Part shown: positions 1-7,626 of the stretch, piece by piece
Position numbering within the stretch: the first letter of the stretch is position 1
Layout of the letters: each line of letters starts with the position of its first letter
Source: Holophagaceae bacterium
GTDB lineage: Bacteria > Acidobacteriota > Holophagae > Holophagales > Holophagaceae
Assembly: GCA_025353305.1 (NCBI GenBank)
Contig: JANXQX010000171.1
Span: 1-16,664 of the forward strand
Direction: 5' to 3'
Length of the DNA: 16,664 nucleotides
The notes under the pieces: generated by a model
Databases searched by the model: none
What the model was told of the DNA's origin: nothing
The model's input: the letters and a program-made list of their open reading frames with translations, nothing else
Position numbers and translations under genes: made by a program

Positions 1-491
1 CCCGCAGGCGATGCCGCCACGTCGTTGAGGAACTTGGCCCCAGCCACGGGGAATCGGGCGACCACGCTCCCTTTCGCCACGTCCACCGCGACGAGCGCGT
101 CGATGTCCGCGACATAGAGGGTGCGGCCCACCAGGCCCATGCCCTTGGGCGCATTGAGGCCCTTCACCCATTCCAGGGTCGTGATCAGGCCATTCTTGTC
201 CAGCAGGGCGATGAAGCCCTTGCCCTCGCGGCCCCTCGCTCCGCTGGCCATGTTCGTGACGTACCAGACCTTCCCTTCGGCATCCCAACAGGCGCTTTCA
301 GGGTTGCTGAAGCCGGGGACGGTCCACTGGGTCGCGATCGAAGGAGCGATCAAAGGCTCCGCCGGCTTGGTGTCGGGGGTCTTGGCCGCCGCAGGTGAAG
401 TGGATGTGGCCTTGGCTTTCGCGGGTTTCTTGGCCTGCTGGGCTCCAAGAACGGTGGCGAGGGTCAGGGCTGAAAACAGGAATACACGCAT
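1..491 (-). CDS. Secreted SMP-30/NHL-like beta-propeller protein (partial, 3' end outside window)
   Basis: The frame opens with ATG at 491 and stays open to the window edge, giving the first 163 residues of a longer protein. Residues 1-17 (MRVFLFSALTLATVLGA) look like a Sec signal peptide without a lipobox Cys. A lysine/alanine/proline/threonine-rich linker follows to about residue 50. From about residue 55 there are propeller-type repeats: WTVPGF.NPES..WD..GKVWYVTN, then GFIALLDKNG, then LNAPKGMGLVGRTLYVADID. The last of these is the pattern seen in SMP-30/gluconolactonase-like and NHL six-bladed propellers. A GGAG lies about 8 nt before the ATG. The function is unknown; such periplasmic propellers can be lactonases or ligand binders, and no catalytic residues can be assigned from this fragment. 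It is divergent from the diguanylate cyclase gene, with 152 bp between them in which I found no convincing promoter. Confidence 0.75.
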   Translation of the reverse strand, partial: MRVFLFSALTLATVLGAQQAKKPAKAKATSTSPAAAKTPDTKPAEPLIAPSIATQWTVPGFSNPESACWDAEGKVWYVTNMASGARGREGKGFIALLDKNGLITTLEWVKGLNAPKGMGLVGRTLYVADIDALVAVDVAKGSVVARFPVAGAKFLNDVAASPA

Positions 492-643
492 GGGCAGGGC
501 TCCGGGAAAGAAGGTTCCATTCTGGCGGCAATCGTGGCCTGCGTCACGGTGTCCCCGCAGACAAGCCGATACCCAGGAACGGCAATCCTTCAAACCTCTC
601 AAAACCATGAGGTGCTACCCTTGGCGTATTCCCCAAAAGCGGC

Positions 644-1597
644 ATGAATCAAAAACGCCCGACCCAAGAAAGCACCTTTGATCTGGATGGCGCCACCATG
701 GCAGCCAACTCGGGATATATACGGTCCAATTCCCCTTTGGAAGAGTGGGCCCTGATCCGATACGTGGGGCATCCCATCGGCGAAGTGATCACCCTGCATT
801 CCAGCGGCATGATCATCGGCCGCTCTGCGGACAACGACATCTGCCTGGCTGAGGCCGAAGTGAGCCGTCAGCATTCGAGGCTCGATGTGGTGATGGAAGA
901 GGGCCAGGCGGTTTCGGTGACGCTCCAGGATCTGGGCTCCACCAATGGCACCTTCGTGAACGGGAAAAAGCTGATTCCCGAGGCCGAGCCCACGGTGCTG
1001 AACAACGGGGATGTGGTGCGCGTCGGCAGCCACGCTTTCAAGCTCAAGCGACTGGACGACATGGAACGCCATTACCACGAGGTGGTCCTGACCCAGACCA
1101 CGGTGGACCCCCTTACCGGCGTGGGGAACCGCGCCACGGTGCTCGGCCACCTGGAGAAACATTTCGATCTGGCGCGGCGCTACAAACGCCCGCTCTCGGT
1201 GATCCTCGCGGATCTCGATTACTTCAAGGCCGTCAATGACACCTATGGCCATGCCACGGGAGACCTCGTGCTGCAGACCCTCGGCATGATCCTGCTCGGC
1301 CGGCTGCGCGGGAGCGACCAGGTGGGCCGTATCGGCGGGGAGGAATTCCTGGTGGTGCTACCGGAAACCCACGGCCACGAGGCGGTGAGCGTCGCCGAGA
1401 ATCTGCGCAACGCGATCAAATCCGAACCCGTGAGCCGGCCCGACGGCACGCCCTTCTACGTGAAAGTCAGCCTGGGGGTGGCCCAGGTCCAGGAAGCGGA
1501 TGCCAATGCCGGATCACTGCTGGCGCGGGCTGACGTGGCGCTCTACCGCGCGAAAAACCTGGGGCGGGACCGTGTGGAATTCGATTCTGCGCTCTGA
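644..1597 (+). CDS. FHA-GGDEF diguanylate cyclase
   Basis: A 317-residue soluble protein predicted to make cyclic di-GMP from two GTP. An FHA domain spans about residues 36-137, with the canonical features: IIGR near 57-60, VSRQHSRL at 73-80, and DLGSTNGTFVNG at 96-107; this should bind a phosphothreonine peptide. A GGDEF domain spans about 150-317: DPLTGVGNR at 155-163, the metal-binding region ADLDYFKAVND at 189-199, the active-site loop GGEEF at 231-235, and the product-inhibition I-site RGSD at 222-225, five residues before it. Both catalytic loop and I-site look intact, so an active, feedback-inhibited cyclase is expected. No membrane segment or signal peptide is visible. The upstream Shine-Dalgarno is weak. 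The stop is 12 nt before the next ATG, suggesting cotranscription with the DNA glycosylase gene. Input is likely a Ser/Thr kinase signal read by the FHA domain (inference). Confidence 0.93.
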   Translation: MNQKRPTQESTFDLDGATMAANSGYIRSNSPLEEWALIRYVGHPIGEVITLHSSGMIIGRSADNDICLAEAEVSRQHSRLDVVMEEGQAVSVTLQDLGSTNGTFVNGKKLIPEAEPTVLNNGDVVRVGSHAFKLKRLDDMERHYHEVVLTQTTVDPLTGVGNRATVLGHLEKHFDLARRYKRPLSVILADLDYFKAVNDTYGHATGDLVLQTLGMILLGRLRGSDQVGRIGGEEFLVVLPETHGHEAVSVAENLRNAIKSEPVSRPDGTPFYVKVSLGVAQVQEADANAGSLLARADVALYRAKNLGRDRVEFDSAL

Positions 1598-1609
1598 TTC
1601 GTCTGTTCC

Positions 1610-2803
1610 ATGAAGCCTGCGCCCATCACGGCCGAGGAAGCCCGTCGCCTGTTCATGGGCGCCCAAGGCCTGCTGGACGATCCTGCGGGGCGCGCCACGA
1701 AAGCTTCGCTCGCGAAGCTCGTCAGGCAGCTTGGCTTCGTGCAGATGGATACCATCAACGTGGTGGAACGGGCCCATCACCTGACATTGCATACCCGGCT
1801 GGATGCATACAAGCAGGCGCAATTCGCGCATGCCTTGGAAAAGGAACGGTCCCTGTTCGAACACTGGACCCACGACGCTTCGGCCATCCCGGTGGAATGG
1901 TTCCCCCACTGGAAGGCCCGGTTCCGGAAGGACACTGCCAGCATCCAGGGCAACGCCTGGTGGCAATACCATTTTCGCGGCGTGGATGGCCAGCAGGTGG
2001 TGGCACAGGTTCTGGAGCGCATCACCCGCGAAGGTCCGCTGAAAAGCGCCGACTTCGAGCACCTTGAAAAACGTGGACCCTGGTGGGGCTGGAAGCCACA
2101 AAAGGCGGCGCTTGATTTCCTGTGGCGCACCGGACAATTGGCCATCGCCAGGCGCGTCCATTTCCACAAGGTCTACGACCTGACCGAGCGGGTGCTGCCC
2201 GATCAGCATTCCGCCGAAGAGCCCACCGAAGAGGCTCACATCCACTGGGCCTGCTCATCGGCACTGGAGCGTCTGGGCGTGGCATCGCCGAAGGATCTGG
2301 CTGATTTCTGGGCCGTCCTGGATGTCGCCCAGGCCAAGTCCTGGTGCGAGCGTGAGGCGAAGGCGGGCCGCATCGCCGCAGTGAATGTTGAAAGCGCCGA
2401 TGGATCCAAACCCAGGCCCGGCTTCGCGGCGGCGGGTTGGGAGACGCGCTTGAAACAGCTGCCGGACGCACCGGATCGCACGCGTCTTCTCTGCCCGTTT
2501 GATCCGGTATTGCGGGACCGCGCGAGGGCTTTGAGAATTTTCGGGTTCGATTACCGGTTCGAAGCTTTCGTGCCTGACCGCAAGCGCCTCTACGGCTATT
2601 TCGTGCTGCCGATATTGGAGGGCGAAAAATTAGTCGGCCGCCTGGATCCAAAATTTCACCGGGACCAAAGCCTGCTGGAAATCAAGGGCCTCTGGTGGGA
2701 GCCGGGCAGCAAGGCCACCCGGGCCCGGAAGAAGGCTTTGCAAGCCGCCATCGAGCGGCTGGCGGGTTTCATCGGAGCTACTGAGGTGCGCATTTCCGGA
2801 TGA
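1610..2803 (+). CDS. ycaQ: YcaQ/AlkX-type winged-helix DNA glycosylase
   Basis: A 397-residue protein of the winged-helix HTH_42 superfamily, close to the usual length of about 400. Members include AlkZ and E. coli YcaQ (AlkX), DNA glycosylases that unhook interstrand crosslinks or excise bulky alkylated bases. The family diagnostic is a Q-hydrophobic-D/Q triad in the N-terminal region: here LGFVQMDTINVV gives Q45-M46-D47, the QxD version associated with the YcaQ branch rather than the QxQ of AlkZ. The conserved HxxSxxP-type segment is also present as HWTHDASAIP near residue 84. C-terminal parts include LLCPFDPVLRDR and YGYFVLPILEGEKLVGRLDPK, the usual closing block of the family. The gene lies 12 nt behind the diguanylate cyclase; no good Shine-Dalgarno precedes the ATG, so it may depend on upstream translation. 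Family assignment is firm; crosslink repair activity is inferred from the motif. Confidence 0.85.
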   Translation: MKPAPITAEEARRLFMGAQGLLDDPAGRATKASLAKLVRQLGFVQMDTINVVERAHHLTLHTRLDAYKQAQFAHALEKERSLFEHWTHDASAIPVEWFPHWKARFRKDTASIQGNAWWQYHFRGVDGQQVVAQVLERITREGPLKSADFEHLEKRGPWWGWKPQKAALDFLWRTGQLAIARRVHFHKVYDLTERVLPDQHSAEEPTEEAHIHWACSSALERLGVASPKDLADFWAVLDVAQAKSWCEREAKAGRIAAVNVESADGSKPRPGFAAAGWETRLKQLPDAPDRTRLLCPFDPVLRDRARALRIFGFDYRFEAFVPDRKRLYGYFVLPILEGEKLVGRLDPKFHRDQSLLEIKGLWWEPGSKATRARKKALQAAIERLAGFIGATEVRISG

Positions 2804-2825
2804 GGGGTTTCGGCAAAACAAATGA

Positions 2826-2900
2826 AAAAAGAAAGCCGCAGATGACGCCGATGAAATTATTTGTTTTTTCATCTGCGTAATCTGCGGCTTCCTTTCTTGT
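2826..2900. repeat. Imperfect palindromic repeat, possible bidirectional terminator
   Basis: The left arm 2831-2854 (GAAAGCCGCAGATGACGCC then GATGA) pairs with the right arm 2869-2896. Reversed, the right arm reads GAAA, a four-base insert GGAA, then GCCGCAGATTACGCAGATGA, so the arms differ by two substitutions and one insertion. The loop (2855-2868) is A/T-rich. A-rich sequence precedes the left arm and a T-rich run follows the right arm, so the folded RNA could end transcription from either side. It sits in the 114-bp gap between two converging genes (stops at 2803 and 2918). The arms are made of the short phrase GCAGAT-ACGC-GATGA, which is repeated within each arm, unlike an ordinary terminator. 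Confidence 0.7.
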
Positions 2901-2917
2901 TTTTATATCTCCGGCCC

Positions 2918-3910
2918 CTATCTCAAAACCATCCCGATCTCCCGCAATATCGGTTCTGGCGCCGGGTTGCGGGGCAGGTGGCGCAGGGCTTGGTAAACAA
3001 GGTCCTGGGGCAACTTCAGATCCACCGGCGACCCGGCTAATCTTTCGATTCCCGCTGTCCACGGTGCCAGCGAAGGATGCCTGCCGCTGCGGGCGCGGGC
3101 GGCATCCTTGAGCAGGGCCAACAGCAATTCCAGGGGCTGCCGCAGCTGTTCGCTCACGGCCACTTCGGAATTCCGGTCAGGGATCAAGGGTCCCGCCGCA
3201 TCCCGGAAAGAGGCTCCCCCGTTCAGCCGCAGCCAGGCGTCGATCTGCGCGGTTGCGCGGTCGAAGGCATCGCGATCAAGGAACCGCAAGGAGCCCGCCG
3301 AGAGCGCCATCCAGGCCTCCCGATCCGAAACACCCCATCCATTGGTGCAGGCCACAGCCCAGGCTTCATCTTGCGAAAGCGGCGCAAAGGCGATCCGTTC
3401 GCAGCGGGAGCGGATGGTTTGCAGCATGGCCTCGGGGCGATGGGTGATCAGGAGCACGTGCGTGCCCGGCGGCGGTTCCTCCAGGGTTTTCAGCAGCATG
3501 TTGGCCGCGGCGCCGTGGAGCCGGTGGGCATCCTCGATCAAGATCCAGCGATGGCACCTGGGTGGCGGAGCCATGGAAGCCCAGACAATGACGCCGCCCT
3601 CCACCAGATCCGACTCGCGGATGGCACCCACCTTGATGATCCCCGCCTTGCCCTCGGGGGCGATGCGCAGCAGGTTCGGCAGTTCCGTGGGCAGCGGATC
3701 CGACCAGAACGCTTTGCAGCCCTGGCAGACTCCGCAGGCGCTGCCTTTGAAACAGAGTTCCCGCTGGGCGAGTTCCAGCGCGATGCGGCGTTTCCCAATG
3801 CCATCCAGCCCGGCGAAAATCAGCGACCCCGCGAGCTTGCCCGACTGCAGGCGGGACAGGAGTTTTCCCCGGATGGCCCTATGACCGACCAGTCGTTGGT
3901 CAAACATCAT
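2918..3910 (-). CDS. holB: DNA polymerase III clamp-loader delta-prime subunit
   Basis: A 330-residue AAA+ protein of the replicative clamp loader, which opens the beta sliding clamp onto primed DNA together with tau/gamma and delta. Visible features are a P-loop-like segment GLDGIGKRR (34-42), in which the usual Thr/Ser after the Lys is Arg, consistent with a subunit that does not itself hydrolyse ATP. A four-cysteine zinc module follows (C53, C59, C62, C65), then ILIEDAHRLHGAAANMLLKTLEEPP around 123-148, and the SRC motif at 168-170 that carries the arginine finger. The C-terminal third is the less conserved collar region. Its ATG at 3908-3910 overlaps the tmk stop as ATGA, so the two are probably translationally coupled; the tmk-holB order is common in bacteria. 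A second ATG directly follows and is an equally possible start. Confidence 0.92.
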   Translation of the reverse strand: MMFDQRLVGHRAIRGKLLSRLQSGKLAGSLIFAGLDGIGKRRIALELAQRELCFKGSACGVCQGCKAFWSDPLPTELPNLLRIAPEGKAGIIKVGAIRESDLVEGGVIVWASMAPPPRCHRWILIEDAHRLHGAAANMLLKTLEEPPPGTHVLLITHRPEAMLQTIRSRCERIAFAPLSQDEAWAVACTNGWGVSDREAWMALSAGSLRFLDRDAFDRATAQIDAWLRLNGGASFRDAAGPLIPDRNSEVAVSEQLRQPLELLLALLKDAARARSGRHPSLAPWTAGIERLAGSPVDLKLPQDLVYQALRHLPRNPAPEPILREIGMVLR

Positions 3911-4572
3911 TCCACCGTGAAACCCGCATTGCGCAGCAGGGGCGCGACGCGGCGCCAGATGGTTTCTTCCACCAGGGCCGGGGCATCCCTGGCGGGGATC
4001 ACCGCCACGCGCAGCGGCTCGTTCTGGGCGATGGCGAGAAATCGCGCGCGGACCGAAGCATGGAAATCCATTTGTCTTTCATCGAAGAGCGTCTCCTTGA
4101 ACTCATCGCCCATGGAGAGATTGCGGACTTCCACGCGCTGCAGACTGAGCCGGGGGTCCATATCGAGGAGCAGGGTCAGATGGGGTTTCAGGCGCCCCAG
4201 GACCAGTTCATGAAGCCGGTCCAGCATGTGCTCGGAAACGCCCGCGGCCCCCTGGTAGGCTCGGGTGCTGTCCTCGAAACGGTCTATGAGCACGATCTTT
4301 CCGGCCTCCAATGCCGGCCGGATGACCGTTGCCAGATGCTGGGCCCGGTCGGCGTAAAAGAGCAACAGCTCAGCTTCTGCGCACCACGCCTCGCCGCTGG
4401 GATGGCGCGTCAGGAGCAGGGTTCGCAGCTCCCGGCCCAGGGCGGTGCCACCCGGTTCCTTGGACACCAGGATGGGCAGGCCAAGGCGCCGAAGATGCTC
4501 CGAAAGGCGCAGCAACTGGGTGGACTTGCCAGATCCCTCCACGCCTTCGGTGGTGATGAGCACCCCTGCCAC
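3907..4572 (-). CDS. tmk: Thymidylate kinase
   Basis: Phosphorylates dTMP to dTDP with ATP in dTTP synthesis. I place the start at GTG 4572, not the longer in-frame ATG at 4614, because an excellent AAGGAGG lies 6 nt before the GTG and the protein then begins right at the first beta strand (MAGVLITTEG). This gives 221 residues, normal for the family. Motifs: P-loop GVEGSGKST (10-18), KEPGGT (38-43), the DRF variant of the DRY motif at 97-99 followed by STRAYQG (102-108), and a lid region around 150-165. The stop overlaps the holB start. The gene is divergent from the zinc-ribbon gene, with 100 bp between the two starts that must hold both promoters; I could not identify convincing -10/-35 boxes there. 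Confidence 0.94.
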   Translation of the reverse strand: MAGVLITTEGVEGSGKSTQLLRLSEHLRRLGLPILVSKEPGGTALGRELRTLLLTRHPSGEAWCAEAELLLFYADRAQHLATVIRPALEAGKIVLIDRFEDSTRAYQGAAGVSEHMLDRLHELVLGRLKPHLTLLLDMDPRLSLQRVEVRNLSMGDEFKETLFDERQMDFHASVRARFLAIAQNEPLRVAVIPARDAPALVEETIWRRVAPLLRNAGFTVE

Positions 4573-4672
4573 GCTGTCCTCCTTGCCATCTTTCTTCAGG
4601 ATACAGGGAGCCAAAGGATGGAGTCTGGCAGTGATTCGGCCTAAGCTTGTCCCAGACCATTCGGAGTGCGCC

Positions 4673-6019
4673 GTGCTTGAATCCGTTCACTGCCCGAAAT
4701 GCGCGACCCATTACGCGCTGCGTCCGCCCCGCGTGCAGCACCGCCACCGGCGAGCCAAGTGCTTCACGTGCGATCACATCTTCCCCATCGCCGAGGAAGT
4801 CCAGCGCCTGTTGGCCACGCATGCGCCTGGCGATGGCGCGCTGGATTCTTTTGACGGGTACAGCGATCAGAGCATGGTCACGGCAAGTGTGGATGCCCAA
4901 GGTCTGAGCGATCAGAACGCCTCCACTGCCGCCATCTCCGAGGAAGAGGTCCGAGCGGCCTTGAGGGGCGATGCCACCGCCACGTTGGAAGGTCCACTTG
5001 TGTTGCCGGATGCCACCGAGACCTTCTCCGAAGGCCCGTTGACCTATCTTCCCCCGCTCACGCTGCATGATCTTGAAGAACCGGACAGCGCCATGGAAAA
5101 GACCCTCGTGCTGCATCCCGAGGCCCATCCGGAACATCGTCCATTTGCGGGGCTGCCCACCCTCCCCACCCATTCGGTTGAAGAATTGGAGGCCCTTGGC
5201 ATGGGAGGGCCGCCGCCCATGCCCGAGAGCCTTGCTGAAAGTGCACCTCGAGCGGAACCGGAGATGTCGGGCGATGGCACTTCCACGTACAGTTCCGCCC
5301 GCGATGCCATTGACAAACTCATGGCCGGGACACCCTCCATGCAGCGCTCAAGACCAGTCTCCATGGGCATGCGGGGAGGCGCTCCGATGGACATTGAGAC
5401 TACCCTGGATGCGCTTGATTTGACCTTGAGCGGCGGCCACGCGCCTGAACACTTTGATTCCATGGAATCAGGCTCCACCTCGGTGCTCTCGCCTAAGGAA
5501 CTGGACCTGGCGATGTCTGCTCAAACCGCAGCGCCTGAACCCTCCGCACCCACCCAGTTCATGCACATCGAGGACATATCCCTGGGAGAGCCATCACCCC
5601 AGGCCAGGACCTTGATGATGCCGTTGCCGACCGTGACACCGCCCTCTTCGGCACCGACGGTGGCCATGGCTGCGCCCATGCACGGGCAAATGACAACGCC
5701 CATGCCCGCCTTCCAGTCCCATGAGGACGCAGTCAAGGATCCGAACCTGCTCAAGATCCAGCTGGAAACCGAGACCCTTTCCAACGTAGCCATGGATCAG
5801 TTGATCCATCTTGTGGAACAAGGCCGCGTCAAGGAATACCACCTGGTGGCCCGGCAATTCAGCGAGAACTGGCTGGAGGCCAACAAGGTACCGGCCTTGC
5901 GCCCGGTTTTCGAGCGACTGCGCGCCATCACCCGGATCGGACCAGCGCCGACGCTTGCCAACGAAACCGCGCCCGTGAAGAAGAGCCTTTTCGGCGGCCT
6001 GTTCGGAAGCAAGAACTGA
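4673..6019 (+). CDS. MJ0042-type zinc-ribbon protein with long disordered region
   Basis: Predicted 448 residues from GTG 4673, chosen because GGAG ends 6 nt before it and the zinc ribbon then sits at the extreme N terminus, as is usual; the open frame extends further upstream but into the tmk promoter region. Residues 7-36 form a four-cysteine finger (C7, C10, C30, C33; CPKCATHYAL ... AKCFTCDHIF) of the MJ0042/zinc-ribbon_5 type. Residues about 45-355 are acidic, proline-, methionine- and threonine-rich and look disordered, with short echoes such as KTLVLHPEA, ETTLDALDLTLSGG and ARTLMMPLPT. A compact, probably helical domain spans about 356-425, and the protein ends in a Gly/Phe-rich tail (SLFGGLFGSKN). 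No membrane helix is seen. Such N-terminal fingers occur in many deltaproteobacterial and acidobacterial regulators and polar-localised proteins, but I do not recognise the whole protein and assign no function. Confidence 0.85.
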   Translation: MLESVHCPKCATHYALRPPRVQHRHRRAKCFTCDHIFPIAEEVQRLLATHAPGDGALDSFDGYSDQSMVTASVDAQGLSDQNASTAAISEEEVRAALRGDATATLEGPLVLPDATETFSEGPLTYLPPLTLHDLEEPDSAMEKTLVLHPEAHPEHRPFAGLPTLPTHSVEELEALGMGGPPPMPESLAESAPRAEPEMSGDGTSTYSSARDAIDKLMAGTPSMQRSRPVSMGMRGGAPMDIETTLDALDLTLSGGHAPEHFDSMESGSTSVLSPKELDLAMSAQTAAPEPSAPTQFMHIEDISLGEPSPQARTLMMPLPTVTPPSSAPTVAMAAPMHGQMTTPMPAFQSHEDAVKDPNLLKIQLETETLSNVAMDQLIHLVEQGRVKEYHLVARQFSENWLEANKVPALRPVFERLRAITRIGPAPTLANETAPVKKSLFGGLFGSKN

Positions 6020-6101
6020 CCACGCCCAATCCTGTGACGGAACCTTCGACCCCGCAGCCCGCACCCCTGGTTGCGGGTCCTGCTGTCCCTACGGAGTTTC
6101 C

Positions 6102-6611
6102 ATGAGCATCCTATCCCTCGTCTTCCTGCTTGCCCTGCAGGACAAGCCCGCCCCGGAAACAAAACCTGTTGAAGCCGCGAAAGCCGAGATGGCAATCGTA
6201 AAACAGGAGGCTGTGGTCCCCGCGCAACCCCAGCCCTTGAGCTTCTTCAGTGAAACATTCCCCTTCCATTGGAACCAGTCGCAGACCCTTAACATCGATG
6301 TGGATGGGCTCAAGATCACGGCCATCGACATCGGCAAGCGGGAGCCCTCGTCCAAGCTGTTTCAAGGCCCCGACTACGGCAGCCGTGCCCTCATCCATGC
6401 GACCAACACTTCCAGGAGATCCCGCACCCCGGGGTTCGCCATCGCGGTCTTCGACAAAGAGGGCCGCCTGCTCGGAGCCGCCAACGGAGGCACCAAGATC
6501 GGAACCGTGAAACCCGGCACTACAGAAACCTTCGATCTGGGTTTCTTCCAGGTGAAAGACCGTCTGCCCAAGGGCGATCACTACGTGCTGAGCGTGGAAC
6601 TGAGGGATTGA
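6102..6611 (+). CDS. Hypothetical exported protein
   Basis: A 169-residue protein with a short hydrophobic N terminus (MSILSLVFLLAL, residues 1-12), probably a short signal peptide or anchor, followed by a Pro/Ala/Glu-rich linker (about 13-47). The rest (about 48-169) looks like a single beta-rich domain: a region with LNIDVDGLKITAIDI, then RALIHATNTSRRSRTPGFAIAVFDKEG and LLGAANGGTKIGTVKPG. The spacing of this is reminiscent of an immunoglobulin-like or FxLYD-like domain that handles 'atypical' backbone contacts, but this is only a resemblance. A good ACGGAG lies 5-6 nt before the ATG. It follows the zinc-ribbon gene by 82 bp and converges on hldA with 10 bp between stops. I do not recognise the family. 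Confidence 0.8.
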   Translation: MSILSLVFLLALQDKPAPETKPVEAAKAEMAIVKQEAVVPAQPQPLSFFSETFPFHWNQSQTLNIDVDGLKITAIDIGKREPSSKLFQGPDYGSRALIHATNTSRRSRTPGFAIAVFDKEGRLLGAANGGTKIGTVKPGTTETFDLGFFQVKDRLPKGDHYVLSVELRD

Positions 6612-6621
6612 TCCGGGATCC

Positions 6622-7626
6622 TCAGAGAGCTTCCTGCTCGTGATAGTGCGCCAGCAGTTCTTCTACGGTGACCGTAGCGGTTCCCATCTTGGCGACGACC
6701 ACGCCGGCGGCGGCGTTGGCGAGCATGGCGGCATCCTTCCAGTCGGCCCCCGCGGCCACCGCGGCGCTGAAAGCCGCGATGACCGTATCCCCGGCGCCGC
6801 TCACATCGAACACTTCCTGGGCCATGGTGGGAATCATCCAGGGGTCCGAATGCTCCGCATCACGCGCGAACAGCGCCATGCCTTTTTCACTGCGGGTGAT
6901 GAGCAGGCCCGAAAGGCCGAGGCCATCCAGCAGCGCTTTGCCCGCTGCGGCTATTTCCCGATCGCTATTGGCAGGCAGCCCACTCAGTTCAGCCGTTTCC
7001 TTGCGGTTCGGCGTCATCAAGGTCGCGCCCTGGTACAGCGCGCGATGGTCTGGCTTGGGATCCACGATCCAGGGAATCCGGTGGCGTGTGCAGAGCCTGC
7101 GGACTTCTTCCATCACAGAAGGGCCCACGATGCCTTTGGCGTAGTCCGAAACGATGAGCGCTCCGGTGCCGGGAAGATGATTCCTGAGCTGCCGGACAAT
7201 TTCAAGCACGGCATTTTCATCCAGAGCCCGGGGCTCTTCCCGGTCGATGCGCAGCATCTGCTGGGTCTGGCCGATGACGCGGGTCTTGATGATGGTGGGC
7301 CGCGACGGGTCCATCACCAGGGCGGCCGTGGAGATGCCCGTATGCGCCAACAATTCCATGAGCCGTCCACCCGCCGCATCGTTTTGCAGCGTGCCGATCA
7401 GCAGGGGCTCGGCGCCAAGGGCCCTCAAGTTCGCAGCCACGTTCGCGGCACCCCCCAGAACGGCCTTTTCGCGCACGATCCGCACGATTGGCACAGGCGC
7501 CTCCGGCGAGATGCGGCTCACCTCGCCGAACAGGTATTCATCCAGCATCAGATCGCCCAGCACCGCCACCTTGAGGCCGCGGATGCGCCCCAGCAGCGAG
7601 CTCGCATGGCTCAAATCGAGTTTCAC
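6622..7626 (-). CDS. hldA: D-glycero-beta-D-manno-heptose-7-phosphate kinase (HldA / RfaE domain I)
   Basis: A 334-residue PfkB/ribokinase-family kinase that phosphorylates heptose 7-phosphate at C1 on the way to ADP-heptose for the LPS inner core. The start is GTG 7626, whose GTGA overlaps the stop of the Trm112-like gene; AAGG precedes it by 8 nt. The alternative ATG at 7707 would add 27 residues encoded over the upstream gene and is unlikely. Diagnostic sequences: GDLMLDEYLFGEVSRISPEAP at 24-44 in the RfaE manner, the LGGAANVAANLRALGA loop at 57-72, and the PfkB signature DVSGAGDTVIAAF at 274-286 with catalytic Asp280. There is no C-terminal nucleotidyltransferase domain, so this is the split form and hldB should be encoded elsewhere. 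Its presence implies a heptose-containing LPS. Confidence 0.9.
   Translation of the reverse strand: MKLDLSHASSLLGRIRGLKVAVLGDLMLDEYLFGEVSRISPEAPVPIVRIVREKAVLGGAANVAANLRALGAEPLLIGTLQNDAAGGRLMELLAHTGISTAALVMDPSRPTIIKTRVIGQTQQMLRIDREEPRALDENAVLEIVRQLRNHLPGTGALIVSDYAKGIVGPSVMEEVRRLCTRHRIPWIVDPKPDHRALYQGATLMTPNRKETAELSGLPANSDREIAAAGKALLDGLGLSGLLITRSEKGMALFARDAEHSDPWMIPTMAQEVFDVSGAGDTVIAAFSAAVAAGADWKDAAMLANAAAGVVVAKMGTATVTVEELLAHYHEQEAL

Noticed and set aside
492..643. Candidate sigma-70 promoter for the diguanylate cyclase (TTCAAA ... TGCTAC)
   Set aside because: The boxes match the consensus poorly (about 4/6 and 2/6), no better than chance in this region.
121..681. Plus-strand open frame of 186 codons at the left end
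   Set aside because: It opposes the exported propeller protein, which has a signal peptide and repeat pattern, and runs into the start of the diguanylate cyclase gene.
3077..4213. Long plus-strand open frame of 378 codons opposite holB and tmk
   Set aside because: It is the mirror of two well-supported genes with clear motifs and has an Arg/Gly/Gln-rich composition typical of antisense frames in high-GC DNA.
4573..4614. Upstream ATG for tmk adding 14 residues
   Set aside because: The AAGGAGG ribosome site lies within this extension and points to GTG 4572, where the conserved first beta strand begins.
6051..6077. Hairpin (CCCGCA paired with TGCGGG) between the zinc-ribbon gene and the small exported protein gene, considered as a terminator
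   Set aside because: The stem is about 6 bp, it has no T-run after it, and a Shine-Dalgarno follows closely, so I did not call a terminator.
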